From: Gamsiella multidivaricata
Taxonomy: Eukaryota; Mortierellomycota; Mortierellomycetes; Mortierellales; Mortierellaceae
NCBI RefSeq assembly: GCF_025024155.1
Contig: NW_026251746.1
Coordinates: 1 to 64,000, forward strand
Direction: 5' to 3'
DNA length: 64,000 nt
Below the pieces are notes generated by a model. That model was not told the origin of the DNA and did not search any database. It was given only the letters and a program-made list of their open reading frames with translations. A program made the translations under genes and the position numbers. Positions 23,103 to 36,600 of this stretch are shown piece by piece; position 1 is the first letter of the stretch; each line of letters opens with the position of its first letter.

Positions 23103-24284
23103 TAGTAGAAAGGAAGACCTCTGCCTTTTGTTGCGTGGGAGGAAGGAGGAAAGTTGGGACATTGGGAAGATAGAGTTGCAGAAAGAACGTGTAAGATCAT
23201 CCAAGATAGTTAGATTGTATGTGACAAAAAAACGCTCCCCCAATACGAATGCTATCCTAAGGCTATCAATCACACCTTGTCGTCTTATTTCCCCGCATCT
23301 ATCGAAGCCTGCCGAAACAAAAGGCTTCGCGTTCTTGGCAGTGCATGCATGCGTTGATACCTATAAAATCTGCACTCTTTGACAACTCTCCATCGCTCCC
23401 TACCTTGCAAATGCACCTTCATTTCACCAAAACACACCTTTGACTTTGTCACTCCTTCTCCTACGCATTCCCAATATTTCCCAACAGAACCATGCTTTAA
23501 TGCAAAATATAACTTTTATCCCTGTTTTCGGTTGGCATACGACAGCCCTGAACGTCCTGCAGACCCAGGCTCGACAGGGCCAGCACGACCAGCAGAACGT
23601 CGTTCTGCGTCGACGGCTTGCAGCAGCCAAGGCCGACAGCAATGCGTCTGTCCACAAAGCTCTCGACACGCTACAGTGCTGAACATCTAATTGCGACAAG
23701 AGACTTTTGACTAGAAACGCCTATTTCATTTTCAAGTACAGCCGCTGAATCGAAGTTTGGGTCATCAAAGTGCATATTATCCTTCCCTCTACAAACCGAA
23801 GTGCACCGTTTGTCAATATAGCCTCTAGTTCAAAGGCTTTTGAGCTTCAGCGTTTTCTACGTACACTCGCGATTAGATGTCCCGCACTATAGCGCAACTC
23901 GGCCTGGTCGTCGAGGGTGTCCCCATTGCCCGACTATCCAATAGAACACTGTAATGAACAGTGCACCATATCCACACACCTCCAACATTACCTCCAGCGA
24001 CTCTTCCTTCGCCCGCACCAAAGCCCATCTGTTCAGCGCTTCCAACGCCACCTGTACCATTGGGGGGGTTTTTTTGTAGTACTGACTCGTACCTCCAGAC
24101 CAGTCAATATCTCTGCATTACATTGACCTATGTAGTACATACTAGCAGAAAAGAGCATCCTTAATGTAATGCAGACGGGAACTGCTTTATACGGTGCCCG
24201 TCTGCCCTAGAAATAAAGATCCCTCTCTCTCTTGTCTTGTTGACTTTCTTGTCTGTAAGTGAAAATAAGGGTAAACTATTGCAG
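23103..24284. other. Intergenic region with coding-like fragments
   Basis: No gene can be assigned safely. A 60-codon frame at 23500-23682 (ending LRRRLAAAKADSNASVHKALDTLQC) and a short frame from 23878 (MSRTIAQLGLVVEGV) have the C/G-rich third positions of real genes here. They may be exons of an unrecognised gene, or relics. Confidence 0.35.
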
Positions 24285-25012
24285 TCTCATCCTCGTGCCC
24301 ACCCAGGCAACCTCCACCTCCAAAGACCTCCCACGGCGAATTGTCGGGAGTGCCGCCACCGCTACCAGGCGGCCCGACCGAGTGGCAGCACCAAGCCCGA
24401 GGATGATCAAGGTGCAGAGATGGAAGCGATGATAGCGGTTTAACGCGTTTACTAGAGACAACGACAGCTCCACTGAAGGAAAGAGCACAGGGAAGCGCGC
24501 AGAAACTCATTTCAGAGGCGAGCGTAGATACTCTGGATAAAGCCTGGTATATATATTTGTGTAGCCTGGACTCGCGCTGGAGCACCCCGTCAGTATTGTT
24601 ATTGAGTTTATTCTTATTCTTATTCTTATTTTTTTTTCTTTTTTGGTCAAATAGTCGCGAAAGACTGGTCAAAGACGTCCAGGGCGGGGTCACATCAATA
24701 GCCAATGACAACAGGTACAAGGAGGATGAAACCAGGGACGAGTTAGTGACCGAGGGTTTTGACAGAGTCAAGGCCTCCTCCCTAGCCAAGAAACGACTGC
24801 CAAGGGAAGTGCTTCAGAGCGCACTGGAATCGCTCCGAGAGTCCGGACCGGATCGATACATGCCCATAGCGAAGTTTCGAGGCATGATCAGTGCCATTAA
24901 GGACAACATAAAGCAAGCAGTAGGATGCCACGAGGCTCCTAAAGGAAATGGGGATTATGGTAGAATGAAGACGAATATGGAAAGGTTGAAGCGCTTCAAT
25001 AGACGCACATAA
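24285..25012 (+). CDS. Possible hypothetical protein, partial exon model
   Basis: The best-supported part is two exons, about 24456-24546 and 24655-25012, whose join (TG/GTATAT donor, CAAATAG acceptor) keeps phase. It gives a helical, charged sequence: TTTAPLKERAQGSAQK, then RERLVKDVQGGVTSIANDNR, and a tail with ESLRESGPDRYMPIAKF. An additional upstream exon around 24287-24411 is possible, with a very short intron between. I recognise no domain and cannot fix the start. The codon use is like neighbouring genes. It may be an intact small gene, the 3' end of a gene reaching back to 23.5 kb, or a relic. Confidence 0.4.
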
Positions 25013-25858
25013 TACCAGCACAACCTTTTTTTATTATCGCTTTATACAACTGCGAACGGCGATGCTGTGCAGAGCAGTATCGACTTTGACCAATTGGGTC
25101 GTCTTTTTTTGGCCTCAGCATGTTAAGCAGAGAGGTCTTTGGGCCCTTGGCAGCAGCTCGTGTGGGGCAATGGGAGGCACACGTGATACCAGATTCCTCC
25201 AAATGAGGAACGGCGGGCCGAAATGTTCGAACCCTCTCTTTCCACGATTTTTTAAAGTTGTGAGTGCTGACTGTCATACAGTGGACATCCAACCTCGATC
25301 CATTGATGGGCCGGGCAGGAATCTATCCATCCAACATGTTATCCATCCGCCCATGCATTCAATTGGCAGCAAAAAGCTATTGCCACATCAGGACCAGGAG
25401 GAACTATCGACAAAATATCATCGACACGGCGATCAACTTGGGATTACATGCATTTCATCACCGATCGCATAATCTTTGACGGGAACGTTGTGCAAGCAAC
25501 GTATTAGTGAAGCCAGAAAACACATTTTCGGACACCACTCTCCCCATGGCGCTATCATTGCTCAGTCCGTTTGCCAATACAGGGAAAAAAAAAATAGCAA
25601 CAACTCGTATTGATCGAATGAACTCAGTCTGAGGCTCAGGAGTCAGAAGCTTGAAGCCGGATGCATGTGGAAGGCTTTACAAACGATCATAAAGACAAAG
25701 GATCACACCAGCATCAGAGTTTAACGCTATACTGCAGTCGACCTCTGCGGAACCTCTGATTCGCCTCACTTCAGCAGTCAACACAAACGCCGCTCAGTGA
25801 CATCATCTAATCAACTCGATCCACCCTCTTTTTGCGTTCGAATCCACCCCTCTAGAAA
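25013..25858. other. Intergenic region upstream of RPL2
   Basis: No gene seen. Open frames here lack protein-like composition. The last 60 bp before 25859 are pyrimidine-rich, consistent with the leader of a ribosomal protein mRNA. Confidence 0.5.
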
Positions 25859-27456
25859 ATGGGTCGTGTCATTCGTGCTCAGCGTAAGGGTCCCGGAGGA
25901 ATCTTCAAGTCGCACACTCGTCTGCGCAAGGGTGCCGCTAAGTTGCGTTCCCTCGATTTCGCCGAGCGTACCGGTTACATTCGTGGAATCGTCAAGGAGG
26001 TTATCCATGACCCCGGTCGTGGCGCCCCCCTCGCCAAGGTCCAGTTCCGTGATCCTTACAGGTAATAATCGACGACGGTTTCATCGACAACAGCTATGGG
26101 GACGCATTCGCTTGGGAAGCACTTGGCTTTTGGTATCGAACAGGAACATTGGAGGAACAGCACCGGGAGCGCCACTTATTAAATAACAGGATTGGCAGTA
26201 GCGCAGTGGCTATTTCGACAGGAAGGGTTAAATGCAGCATCGACTATATACAGAGACCGTTGCCATGGAAGGTCACTCAAGCGGTGCACGGAAGACATCA
26301 ACAGCAACGACAATAGCATTTGGGGGTTTTTGTCAGTAAATGCACCACGCCCCTTCGATATCATCTATGCGGCAACATTACCTGGCGACTTTATTGGCAC
26401 TACTTAAGTACCGGCATACGACGCCGACTATTTGAATGGCCATCAGGACTGACCCGGATAGTATCTGGGAACAGCCAATGCTGACATGTCTGGTATCTTT
26501 ACGATCTCTTTGTGCCGTAGATACAAGATGCGCACTGAGACCTTCATCGCCACTGGTAAGTGCACACGGCCATTGCTTCAACTGCTTTATTCCGATCCAG
26601 TTCTCTTTGTCCTCTAGCTAATACTAACGGTTTATATTATTTCAATCTGAACTTATAGAGGGTACCTACACTGGCCAGTTCATCTACTGCGGTAAGAAGG
26701 CTGCCTTGAACATCGGTAACGTCCTTCCTTTGGGCTCCATGCCCGAGGGTACCGTTGTCTGCAACGTCGAGGAGACCGTCGGTGATCGTGGTGCTCTTGC
26801 CCGTACCTCCGGTGGTTACGCCACCGTCATTGGCCACAACACCGATGACGGCAAGACCCGCATCAAGCTCCCCTCCGGTGCCAAGAAGGTCGTCTTCTCG
26901 ACTGCCCGTGCCACCGTTGGTATTGTTGCTGGAGGTGGTCGTATTGACAAGCCCCTGTTGAAGGCCGGTCGTGCTTACCACAAGTACCGCGTCAAGCGCA
27001 ACTCGTGGCCCAAGACTCGTGGTGTTGCTATGAACCCGTACGTATTTCTTCGGTTTCCACTGTTGTGTATGTGTGTATGTGCTCAAAGTTCAGCGAGATT
27101 GAGATTGTTGCTAACCAGCTTGTGTCCATTACGGCTATCGTTCTTGTTCTTTGGATCGTCTGATAATACAGCGTCGACCATCCCCACGGTATGTTTGCGT
27201 GTTTATTATGTTTTGCGTTCACTTGCGTTCACGAAGATATCCAAAGAATGAATGCTAATATACTGGTTTTTTTTTTTTTTTTTTTTTTTTTTTTCGTTCG
27301 ATCGTCTTTATATGGTGACCAACAGGAGGAGGAAACCATCAGCACATTGGTCACGCCTCGACCATCGCCCGCGATGCCGTCCCCGGTCAGAAGTCTGGTC
27401 TCATTGCTGCTCGCCGCACTGGTTTGCTCCGCGGTTCCAAGAAGCTCAAGGAGTAA
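25859..27456 (+). CDS. RPL2: 60S ribosomal protein L2/L8 (uL2)
   Basis: Five exons: 25859-26061, 26521-26555, 26659-27037, 27172-27188 and 27326-27456. Together they give 254 residues, the same length as yeast Rpl2. The protein starts [14 protein letters not shown] and contains the family's [25 protein letters not shown] and [18 protein letters not shown] segments. The last contains the conserved histidine near the peptidyl-transferase centre of the large subunit. The fourth exon is only 17 bp, yet the reading is exact on both sides. A run of about 28 T lies in the last intron. Exons 1 and 2 are separated by a 459-bp intron in which I see no coding sequence. Confidence 0.97.
27172..27188 (+). 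other. RPL2: 17-bp microexon of RPL2
   Basis: Coding bases for V-D-H-P-H between an ACAG acceptor and a GTATGT donor. It is required to complete the VDHPHGGG motif, so it is well supported by protein conservation. Confidence 0.9.
27267..27294. repeat. T-run of about 28 in the last RPL2 intron
   Basis: Uninterrupted T homopolymer, 31 bp upstream of the exon-5 acceptor; length may vary between reads. Confidence 0.85.
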
Positions 27457-27897
27457 AGAATTGTTGCCTCCCTGTACTCTTACCCTCAGCTTTTGCTCAC
27501 AAAATAAACCTTGTGAAAAGAATCACTTTGTCTTTTTTATGTCCAATCGAAAGAAGAAAAAAAAAATGGTTTCCCATGATGGTTGTGTTATTTTTCTTTT
27601 TCAACGTGCTTTGAACGCATAAAGACCGTATCGCCTTTGTAGCTCCCAACGTTTGCGCATGCGGGAAATGTCAGCATGGGGGGGGGGGGGGGTGTGTGAA
27701 GATTGAAAACATGTTATTGGAATGGGCCTTTCCTCTTTAGGGTAATGCCTCTTGTGAGTTGAGTACAAAAGAAGGAAAGCAGCAATTCTGCCGAAGCACC
27801 CTTTCCTTTTCTCTTTTCTCATTTCCTTTTTTTCTCACTATTCCCTTCCTTATTGAAGAAGCGCTCTATCCTTAAAAAAAAAAAGAACAAAAAACAT
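27457..27897. other. Intergenic region RPL2 / M28 peptidase gene
   Basis: No gene seen. A G-run of about 14 lies at 27678-27691, and A/T-rich stretches precede the next start. Confidence 0.5.
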
Positions 27898-30306
27898 ATG
27901 AGCGAGAAAACAAAGTATTCGGTCCTACCGACAACGACCGAAGAGGTCAGCAACGACCCTACGGTAGTGGCGGCGAGTACTGTCCAAGAGGATGCCACTG
28001 CGCTTCGTCGCAAGCGTCGCATCGGATTCTTCAAGCTGTGTCTGGTGGCCTTCGCAGCCTATGTCCTCTTATGGCCCTCGACCGATGCAGACGATGATGA
28101 GGGCGGCAGCAACGGCCGTAGTGGACTTGGTCGACTCGGACGCCTGCGCAGGGGATGCCATGGTCGAAAGGAGCACGAGTCCAAGTATAAGTTCGAGAGC
28201 CACATGCAGGCGGATATCGACAAACTGGTCGCTGGAAGTCTTGAGTCCAGGTACGCAGATGATTTTGTGCCGAGGTTTCTCATTACTCTAGATAGAGGCT
28301 TTCCTGACAGCTCAGCCTTTTAGACTTGAAAGGTATACAGTGTATGACTTGAATACTGACGACTGAATTCTTTTTATGAATACGCCATACGCAGCATTGT
28401 GTGGGATCGTTTGGCAGAGATGACTGACACATACGGCAACCGCATCGTTGGGTCCGAGGCCCTTGAAAAGGTATGTGCTTTCTTCTATGGCATGCCCTCC
28501 ACCCCCCTGGGGCTTCCTCTTTGTCAAGTGCGCTCTGGACGGGCAACAGCGATGGTCTCATACAGGACGATCGTGGCCTAATTCGGCATGCTTCCCCACC
28601 CCCCTCTTTCTTCGCCATTGCAGTTGCACGACGCTCTCTTTGCAAACAACTCACATTGGTCTTTTCTTATCTCTCACGCTACCCATCCTACAACTCTAAA
28701 TTGCAATACGGATACGGAAAACAACTAACCGTTTTGGACGACAATTTTCCCTCCTTTCTCTCTCTCTCTCTCAACCTTTGGTTTCTGGTATTGGAATTAG
28801 TCGATTGACTGGATCGTCGAGAAGGTCAAGGGCGACGGTCTCGACGTGACGACCGAGGAGGTTGTGGTCGACTACTGGCAACGCAACGAGGAATCTCTCT
28901 ACTTTCTCTCCCCGACTCGCGGACCTGTCAAGCTGCACATGCTCGGCCTCGGATTCAGTGTGCCGACCCCGCCTGAGCACGACAAGAACGGCGGACTCGA
29001 GGCCGAGGTCGTTGTAGCGTCTTCAAAGGCCGAATTCGATCAACTGGCCGAGGCAGGATCGGTCAAGGGACGGATCGTGCTCTTCAATAAGCCCTTTGAG
29101 TCCTATGGTGCAGACGTCACCTACCGCGGTAACGCTGCCGTCTGGGCACAGGAATATGGTGCAGTCGCGGTCCTGGTTCGCTCGATCGGTCCGCTCTCAT
29201 TGCAAACGCCTCATACGGGAAACTCGTATCCGGGTAAGATCCCAGCCGCATCCGTTTCGATCGAGGATGCAGAGCTGCTCGCGCGCGTCTATGAGAGGCA
29301 TCAGAAGGATCCGGAACAGTTCCCAGATTGGCCCAAGGTCCGGTTGAGCATGAAGGCCGAGACGGCTTTGAAGTCGAAGGTGTCGAGGAATATTATTGTG
29401 GAACTCAAGGGGCGAGAGACACCCGACGAGGTCGTCGTCGTTGGAGGACATATTGATAGCTGGGACGTCGGTAGTGGTGCTGTTGACGATGGCGCGGGAT
29501 GCTTCATTGCCTGGGAGACCTTGCGACAGCTGAGTCGACTGGACCGTCCACCTCGTCGTACGGTTCGTGCTGTGTTCTGGACCTCTGAAGAGAACGGATC
29601 TCCCGGTGGGCGAGTCTATGCGGCCAACCATCCCGAGACCAACACAACTCGACACGTTTTTGCGTTCGAGTCTGATAACGGCGTCTTTGATCCCTACGGC
29701 ATCCAGTTCACGGCCGGTAGTCGCGCCCAAACGGATCCCGAGGCGACCAACTCGGTCGATTTCTTGACAGAGGCCGGAAAACATTTTATTGCCTCGCGTA
29801 AGGATCTGAGCTATCCTGGTGCCGGAAGCTATGTGCTGCCCAATGGCGGAGGCGCAGATATTGCGCCGCTCTGTAAGCAGGGGGTTGCCTGTGCCCAGTT
29901 CTTGCCAGCGGATCCCTTCCCGCTGCCATACTCGACTTCGCCATACTACATCAAGAAGCAACAGGCCGCCGTTGCGGATGTCCAGGAAGGTGACAATGGT
30001 GAGGATAAGGAGCATGGTGGTCGTCACCGTAAACACCATCATCATGGCCACTACCGCCACGGCCGCCACCACCAACGTGGCCATCATCATCATCATCATC
30101 ATCATCATAAGCACCATCGCCATGGCGACGATAATGAAGGGATCAGTCAAGATCCTCCTCGCCGTCCAGTCGACAGCGGATACTTCTATTACCATCACAC
30201 GGAAGCCGATACCATGGGTGCGTTTACACCTGACCAAGTCAAGAACTCGGCCGCGGTCATGGCGATCTGGACCTACATTACTGCAGAGAGTCCCGTGGAG
30301 TTGTAA
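27898..30306 (+). CDS. M28-family zinc metallopeptidase, membrane anchored, His-rich insert
   Basis: Three exons: 27898-28250, 28395-28470 and 28801-30306, in phase, give 644 residues. The ATG at 27898 is preferred over 27853 because it removes a poly-Lys leader. A single hydrophobic segment at about 42-60 after a basic stretch suggests a type II membrane anchor or signal. The PA-like and peptidase parts resemble carboxypeptidase Q/plasma glutamate carboxypeptidase of family M28. Metal and catalytic positions are visible: H360 (GGHIDSW), D372 (VDDGAG), E406/E407 (SEENGS), D435 (ESDNG) and H609 (YYHHTEAD). It probably trims peptides in a vacuole-like or extracellular space. Just before the last zinc ligand, at about 547-585, is an unusual insert with more than 20 histidines, which could bind metal. 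Confidence 0.88.
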
Positions 30307-30613
30307 AAAGCGAATAGATACGCGTTGTTGTTGTTTTTTTTTGGAACTGCGTAGCCATTATTATACATGCTACAAGCAATCATTCAATAGACGGTGGATC
30401 ATTGCAGATTCTATTACAATTACGGGAGAGGGGGAGATATATATTCTTTTGAACATAGGATGAACAGAAAAAAAAAAAAACGAGAAAAACTTTTTGTTTC
30501 GCCGTTCGACTTCGCCTGTCCACGGGAGGAGAGGAGTGGCAGAAGTAGGCAAAGTACGAATTGAACAAAAGAGACCAAAAATAAAAATAAAAATAAAAAA
30601 AAGGCATGGACGT
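30307..30613. other. Convergent 3' region
   Basis: Two genes end tail to tail here (M28 peptidase on plus, SH3-RA protein on minus). The sequence is A-rich with A-runs at about 30468-30480 and 30590-30602, and no gene is seen. Confidence 0.5.
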
Positions 30614-33600
30614 CTAGAAAATGGCCGTTTTGATGGTGGCCAGCAAAGTGTCGAGGTCCTATGAAGAATTAAAGATAGGAAAAAAAATAATCGAGAGGTC
30701 AGTATTTAGGTACGATTGACTATCATGATAGTTACATCCCGGTAATAAGAAGAAAAAAAAAAAAAGGAACTTACTCTCTCGACCTTGTCCAGATCTGCGT
30801 CGACTTCCTTCCAGCACTCAAACACCTCTGGATGGCATTCACTCCGGACATCCCGTAACCGCCGGTCAGTTCTGATCCACATCCTCGGTTCAAAATCAAA
30901 CGCTTCAAGATCATCACCCTGTCTTGCAGCTGCAGCATCGTCGTGTGATGTCGTCGTCATTGTCGTTGTATTAGATGGATTACTCGTCAAGTGTTGCTTG
31001 TCATAAGTCGTGGTTGTGTAGCTAGTGGTGTTGCTGTCGTCAAGTTGTTGGTCATGAGCAGGGGTATCCTTTTGGTTATCAGTAGCGTTGTTGTTGTTGT
31101 TGTACAGGGAAGAGTGCGTCGATGCCGGTGAGGACGCTGACGACGAAGACTGCTGTTGCTGAGGCAGATGTTGCGACTGAAGCGAAAGCAGCCGTTGCCG
31201 AGGCGAAGACATGGAGGAGGGTAACGACGATGAAGACGATGACAAAGGCTGCAAGATCCTGTTCTCCTTGCCGAACGTAGGGCCACCAACCCTCAGGGAC
31301 GAAGGAGCACTCGTGCTCACAGAGCTCGAGCGCCCTCCACGAACCAGCGTCAAAAGATCCTGCATGCCCGTGTTATAGTCCGACGCGAGCAGCCATGGGT
31401 CATGAGAAGATTTGTGCGGCGTCGTAGATGTTGCCTTCGATTCAGAAGCAGAGCTGGTGTGCAGACCCGCTGTCCTGGATGTTGGTGCAGACGACGAGTT
31501 CACCAATCCCTCCTTTTGGATCTCGGCCACGCTAGTGCTTGCAGAGCGACTTCTGCTATTGCTGCGATGCATTCCGGACGACATGCCTACGCTGGTGCTC
31601 TCAGCCGTACTGGCGGACGACGGGCCTGCGGGGGAAACTCCTGCCATGCCAGTCTGGATCGAAAGCTGGTGAGGACGAGATGCCGGCGAAGGCGTTTGCA
31701 GTGGTCGCGGTAGCGGCGAGAACGATCGAGCTTCCGTAGGATACTGATGTGGCGATGTGTTTAAAGAAGGAGACGGTGGATTGCTGCCAACACTCCTATG
31801 GTTTGGTACTGACGCAATACTTGAAAGCAGCGTTGCCCTGGTGTAACCAGAGGGCGATCCAGGCGATGACAAGCCTGGGGAAGACATTCCGATATTACGA
31901 CTGACATCAGGAGCAGCAGTGGAAGAAGGCACAGGGGATTGGTCCCTGCCAGTGGCTGACCCCACCGAGGCCACAGATGCAACCTGAACCTCAGCATCAC
32001 TGACCTTGCGGTGCAAAGTTGGGCTTGAAGGCGAAGACGAGTTCATGGACATGGGTGAGGGCAAGTTCCTGCCACCAGTGCTCTTTGCTGCCATGCTGGC
32101 GTCTGAGCCTGCATTGCCTGTAGGGGCAATGCGGACAGACAAGGAAGATTCGCCCACCAGAGCTCGCTCGAGTTTCAGCAGCGTCTCTCCTCCACGAGCA
32201 GAGGCGCCCAATTGCTCTAGTCGATCCCGATCTGCTGTTGAGGTACCCTTCCGACTGCGGATGCTGCTTGGTGCAGGACTCGAGTTGGCACTTGCCCTGC
32301 GGCGTTCTTTACCTGCAGCAACAACCTCCGAAGCCCTGGCCACTGCAGCAGCGATGCGTTCTTTCGGTGACATGGTCTCCAGCTCCCGGTTACCGTCCCG
32401 GCTGCGACGGGATTGCTGGTCGTCCTGTTCGTCATCGGAGTCACCGCCCAAGACATCCTCGATGATCTCTGTAATGTCGATTTCCTCGCCTCCCTCCAAG
32501 GGTACAAACGAGTACCGATATTGAGTCTGACTCGTCCCATTAGTGGTCCTGGACGAGCGGACGAGACCTGTGTTGAGGACAATGTCTACGCCCTCGGTTG
32601 CATTCTTCTTCATGTCCAGGCGCACTGGCTGGTGGGAGGCCGATAGAAGCTCATCCATGGATGTAAAAGATCCCTTTGCCTTCGCAACCGGGCTCGACTG
32701 CTCGCTCTGGGCCATAATTGCAGACAAGGATAATGGTGAGGGTCCATGGGTCAACGAAGGTGAGGTCGCACGCTGACGTTCTAGTCGATAAGGTTTTTCC
32801 GGAGTCGACGACCGAGATCCCTCCTGCTGTTCGGCATGGCTCGACAAATTCGACGGTGCTGGCGATGGAGCCTGAAGCGGGCGGGCCAAGGGCGTTGAAG
32901 AGCCCTGACTGACGCTTGGCGAACGCGCTCTGCCTTGCTGCTGGAACTGATGGCGATCCGGTGTAGGGGTTCTCGAGACCTGAGGAGGGTGGATCTGTTG
33001 CGTGGTCAATAAAGACTGAGCTGAAGGCGTCGGACTTGGCCTTCCAGAGTTATTATCGAACGAATTGGCCCGAATGGGTGGGCTTGTCGGGCTCATGATC
33101 ACAGAATCTGTCCTCCGGGGGATCCGAACCGGTGGAGTCGCAGTTCCGTTGGTCCCACCAAGGCGACTTGCATTCATAAGTGCCGCGTTCGCCGCGTTGA
33201 AGTTCCGGTTCTGCGGACCCGGGGAAGAAGGACTCATCAGACCCGTGATGCTGTAAGTTGGGCTTGGTTGTGCAGACGAAGAGATGTCCGAATCCACAGA
33301 GCGTGCCGCCTGTGCATGCAAAGGTGAGGGTACGGTTTTCTTGCTTGGCTGCTGCTGTAGTTGCAGCTGCTCCTGGACAAACCTCATTTCGGCCTGCAAA
33401 CTTTTTGTGGCCTTCCTGAGGAAAAACACATGGTCGGGATGCAGAGGCATGGATGCAACGTCTGCCTTGGGTGAACGACGGACAGGAACCAGCTGGTGCT
33501 CTTCAAGGCATCGGATCAAGGGAACCTGAGGTGCCAAAGGGATCTCATCGCCTTGCTTGGACTTCTTGGACGTATTGCCGTTCAGCTTAAGGCTGAGCTG

Positions 33601-36600
33601 GTATTCGATCACCAGTCCATTGGGAACAATGGCACGCTTAGCTGCCAAGACATGCTCCTGTACACCGTCCACAACTCCGGCTCGGATGCCGACCTTTTCG
33701 AGTGTCCTAAAGATGACATCCCCAGCGTTCGACGTGGCACGCATGGGTATCCAATGCTCGACTTTCGTGGCAACGGACTGGCCGTGTGCTCTTGGATCGG
33801 CTTTTTCTATGGCTGATCCCATACCATCGAGCAGCAACATGGAGTTTGGCAAATCCTGTGCCTGGCAAACAACTTTGACCCAGAAAAACTCCTCCTGTGG
33901 AGCTGTTGGAGTAGTTGGGGTCGATGGGAGTGACGAGAGACTGATCGATCCTGTTCGGCGGATTTTCTTGTTGAGCAAGAACCGAATGGAACGAGGCTGT
34001 AGTTCTGTCCTGCCCGATCCGCTGCGGCGGAGAGTCTGAGGCTGTCCAGGTCCTGCTGCTGACGGCAAAATGCTATTATGATTGCTACCCGAGGTCTGCG
34101 AGCCGACCGAGTTGGCAGACATCATTGACGAGACGGACGAGATCGACAGGCGATGGTTCGCAGGTAATGGCGTTGTCAGATGTGCAGTAAGAGACTGGTA
34201 GATCGTCATAGGCTTATCTGTCGCTTGCAGCACCGTTTCGTCTATGAGGAAAAAGTGCATGAGATAACGAATAGAATATTAGTCCTTGGTTCAACAACAG
34301 AATTAAAGGAGTTTACAGCCAAGGAGCGGCAAAATATGCTTACCTCCATCCACACCCTTGACAGTCAGATAAAAGTCGCCAGTAGAGGCGGAGCCATCAG
34401 GAGCCAGCCGGAACTTGACAACCGCCTGGTGAGCGACTTCGGAAGCCATCGTTGAAGGTGTAATGACTACCGTCTTGTACATCGATGCTCCAAAATCGAC
34501 ATTTCCAGGATATACACGCAGGGTCATGATCTCCTGTGGCGGTGGATCGGTCTTATCGACTGTTGGGGGATGTGACACGAGCGTCGATGACGAGGTGTTC
34601 GCACCAGCAGAACCAATTGATCCATTAGAATTAGAGCGCGTCCTGAAGATACTGCTGCCAATGCCGCCACTTGATGAGCTCACAGCAGACGATCCCTTGG
34701 CCATATTCTTGAGCCGCTCCTTCTCCTGCCGTTCTTTTTCCTTACGCTCCTTGTCCTTGGAACTCTTTCCAACCCCAAAAAGGCTCTTGAATTTACCAGG
34801 TTTCTTGACAGTGACAGCTTCTGGAGGCAGCCCCTCCTCATACTCCTCTTTCGTTTTGCGAACCAGAGACTGTGTACTCTTGCCAAGAAGGGAATTCAGC
34901 TTGTTGTCCTTCCTTTCTGCCATCTTCTTTTTCAACTTCTCCTTCTCTTCGTCTTCAGAGTCCGGACTCGGCGAGCGATGAGGGGCTGCAGGGTTGGCTG
35001 ATCCGACGCTCGATGAACCCTGTTGTGGCTGCTGCTGTTGTTGCTGAAGTGGAGAATGTGATCGCCTCAGCGCCTCCTCTGATAATCGCAAATTCCTGGC
35101 TTTGCCTGAGGGCGTTTTAACGCGGCCCACACCAGAATCATCACGAGCAATTGCCGGTGTGAGCGAGATGACGCGCGGCTCAGCGGAAAGGAAGAGATCG
35201 TCCTCGTCGAGCAGTGGTTTCCGGTAGCGGTTCGTAGTCTGGACGTCCTCGTTTTCTTCCTCTTCATCGTCCTCTCCCTTGGAGGACTGCTGGTTATGGC
35301 GACTCGAGCCTTGACCAACACCCATCTGTTGACTTGCGGTGATGGCCTCCAACCGCTTTTGGTCGTTCAGGATCTCCTGTTGAACCCGTTCGGCTTCCAG
35401 CTGTAGGGCGGTCTTTTGACCTCCTCGAGCCGCGTTCTCGTACTGCTGGTTTGTTGCGAGATGATTGTCGCCATGATTGCTATCGTCGAGCGCCTCTTCG
35501 TCATCGTCATCGTCGACGCCCTCCAGCTCCTGGAGCTCTTCGTCGCCCTCTTGTTCTTCTTCATCGTCAACCTCCTCATCTTCTTCGCCATCCTCATACC
35601 AGTCCTCTTCCTCATCTTCTTCTTCAGTCCACTCGGTCTCGCTTGCCTCCAAGTATTCATTTTGGGCTGTGAAGACGACGGACCGACGATTCATGGCTCT
35701 TTGCTGGAGGATGGCTGGATCCAATGGTTGAATGTGTTCGTCGAAAGTTCCCCATTCGGAAGAGGGCGCTGAAAGGGTTACGTTGCGGTAGGTATTAAGT
35801 CTTGCAAGACGTTCGAATGGTGTCTATTGGGGGGAAGGGGGGCGATGCAAAGAAGGGAAAGGTTAGGAGCCGCATTCATTAGGGTTCCTTGGTTTGTGGT
35901 TGCATAACATAGCATAAAGTGCTGTGTATGAACAGTAGAACATGTCGAAGCATCTTGAGTAGCGCACACAAGAGCAAAGAACACAGAACAGAAACAATAA
36001 AAAAAACGTTCGAAGGAGAGGGAGGGGGGGTTTGAAGATGGTACAACCAAGCTGTGCACAAGCCCAGTACCTAAATCCACAACACTCACCTCGATGTTCT
36101 CGGCAGGAATATAGCCGATGACTCCCGTTTTGAGCACTCGCACCAACCACCAGTACACGTTCGTGTCCTCGAGCAGCATCAGAGAGTCATTCCGGACAAC
36201 AGAGGCCTGGCCCTCTTGAGTGGCCACAAAGGTGTGGAAGGCGTACACCAGATCGAAGTTGATGTCCTCCTCTGTCAACGACATAGCCTCAGAGCCTTCC
36301 TCGTCGTCCTCGTCCATCATTTCCTCGTCAATTTGGTCCTCTTCCCCATCCTCATCGTCGTCAAAATCATCGTCATCGTCGTCATGTTGATGAAGCATAT
36401 CGATGTCCATTTGATGTTGGCGATGTGGATCGTACTGAGGATTTTGTTGATAATATTCTTCCTCCTCGTGACTATCCGCACCACTCATGTCCTGATCTGG
36501 GGTTTGATCTTGACGAAGCAGTTGCTGGATATTCATGGCCTGAGATTTGTATGCGTGAAGATGCTGTTGTTGCTGTAGTTGATACTGCTGCTGTATTTGC

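Noticed and set aside
24187..24789. 200-codon minus-strand frame
   Set aside because: It overlaps plus-strand exon candidates that keep splice phase, and its composition (poly-Lys/Asn from a T-rich intron) is not protein-like.
27252..27614. 120-codon frame starting with a Phe run
   Set aside because: It is made from the T-run of an RPL2 intron and the out-of-frame last exon.
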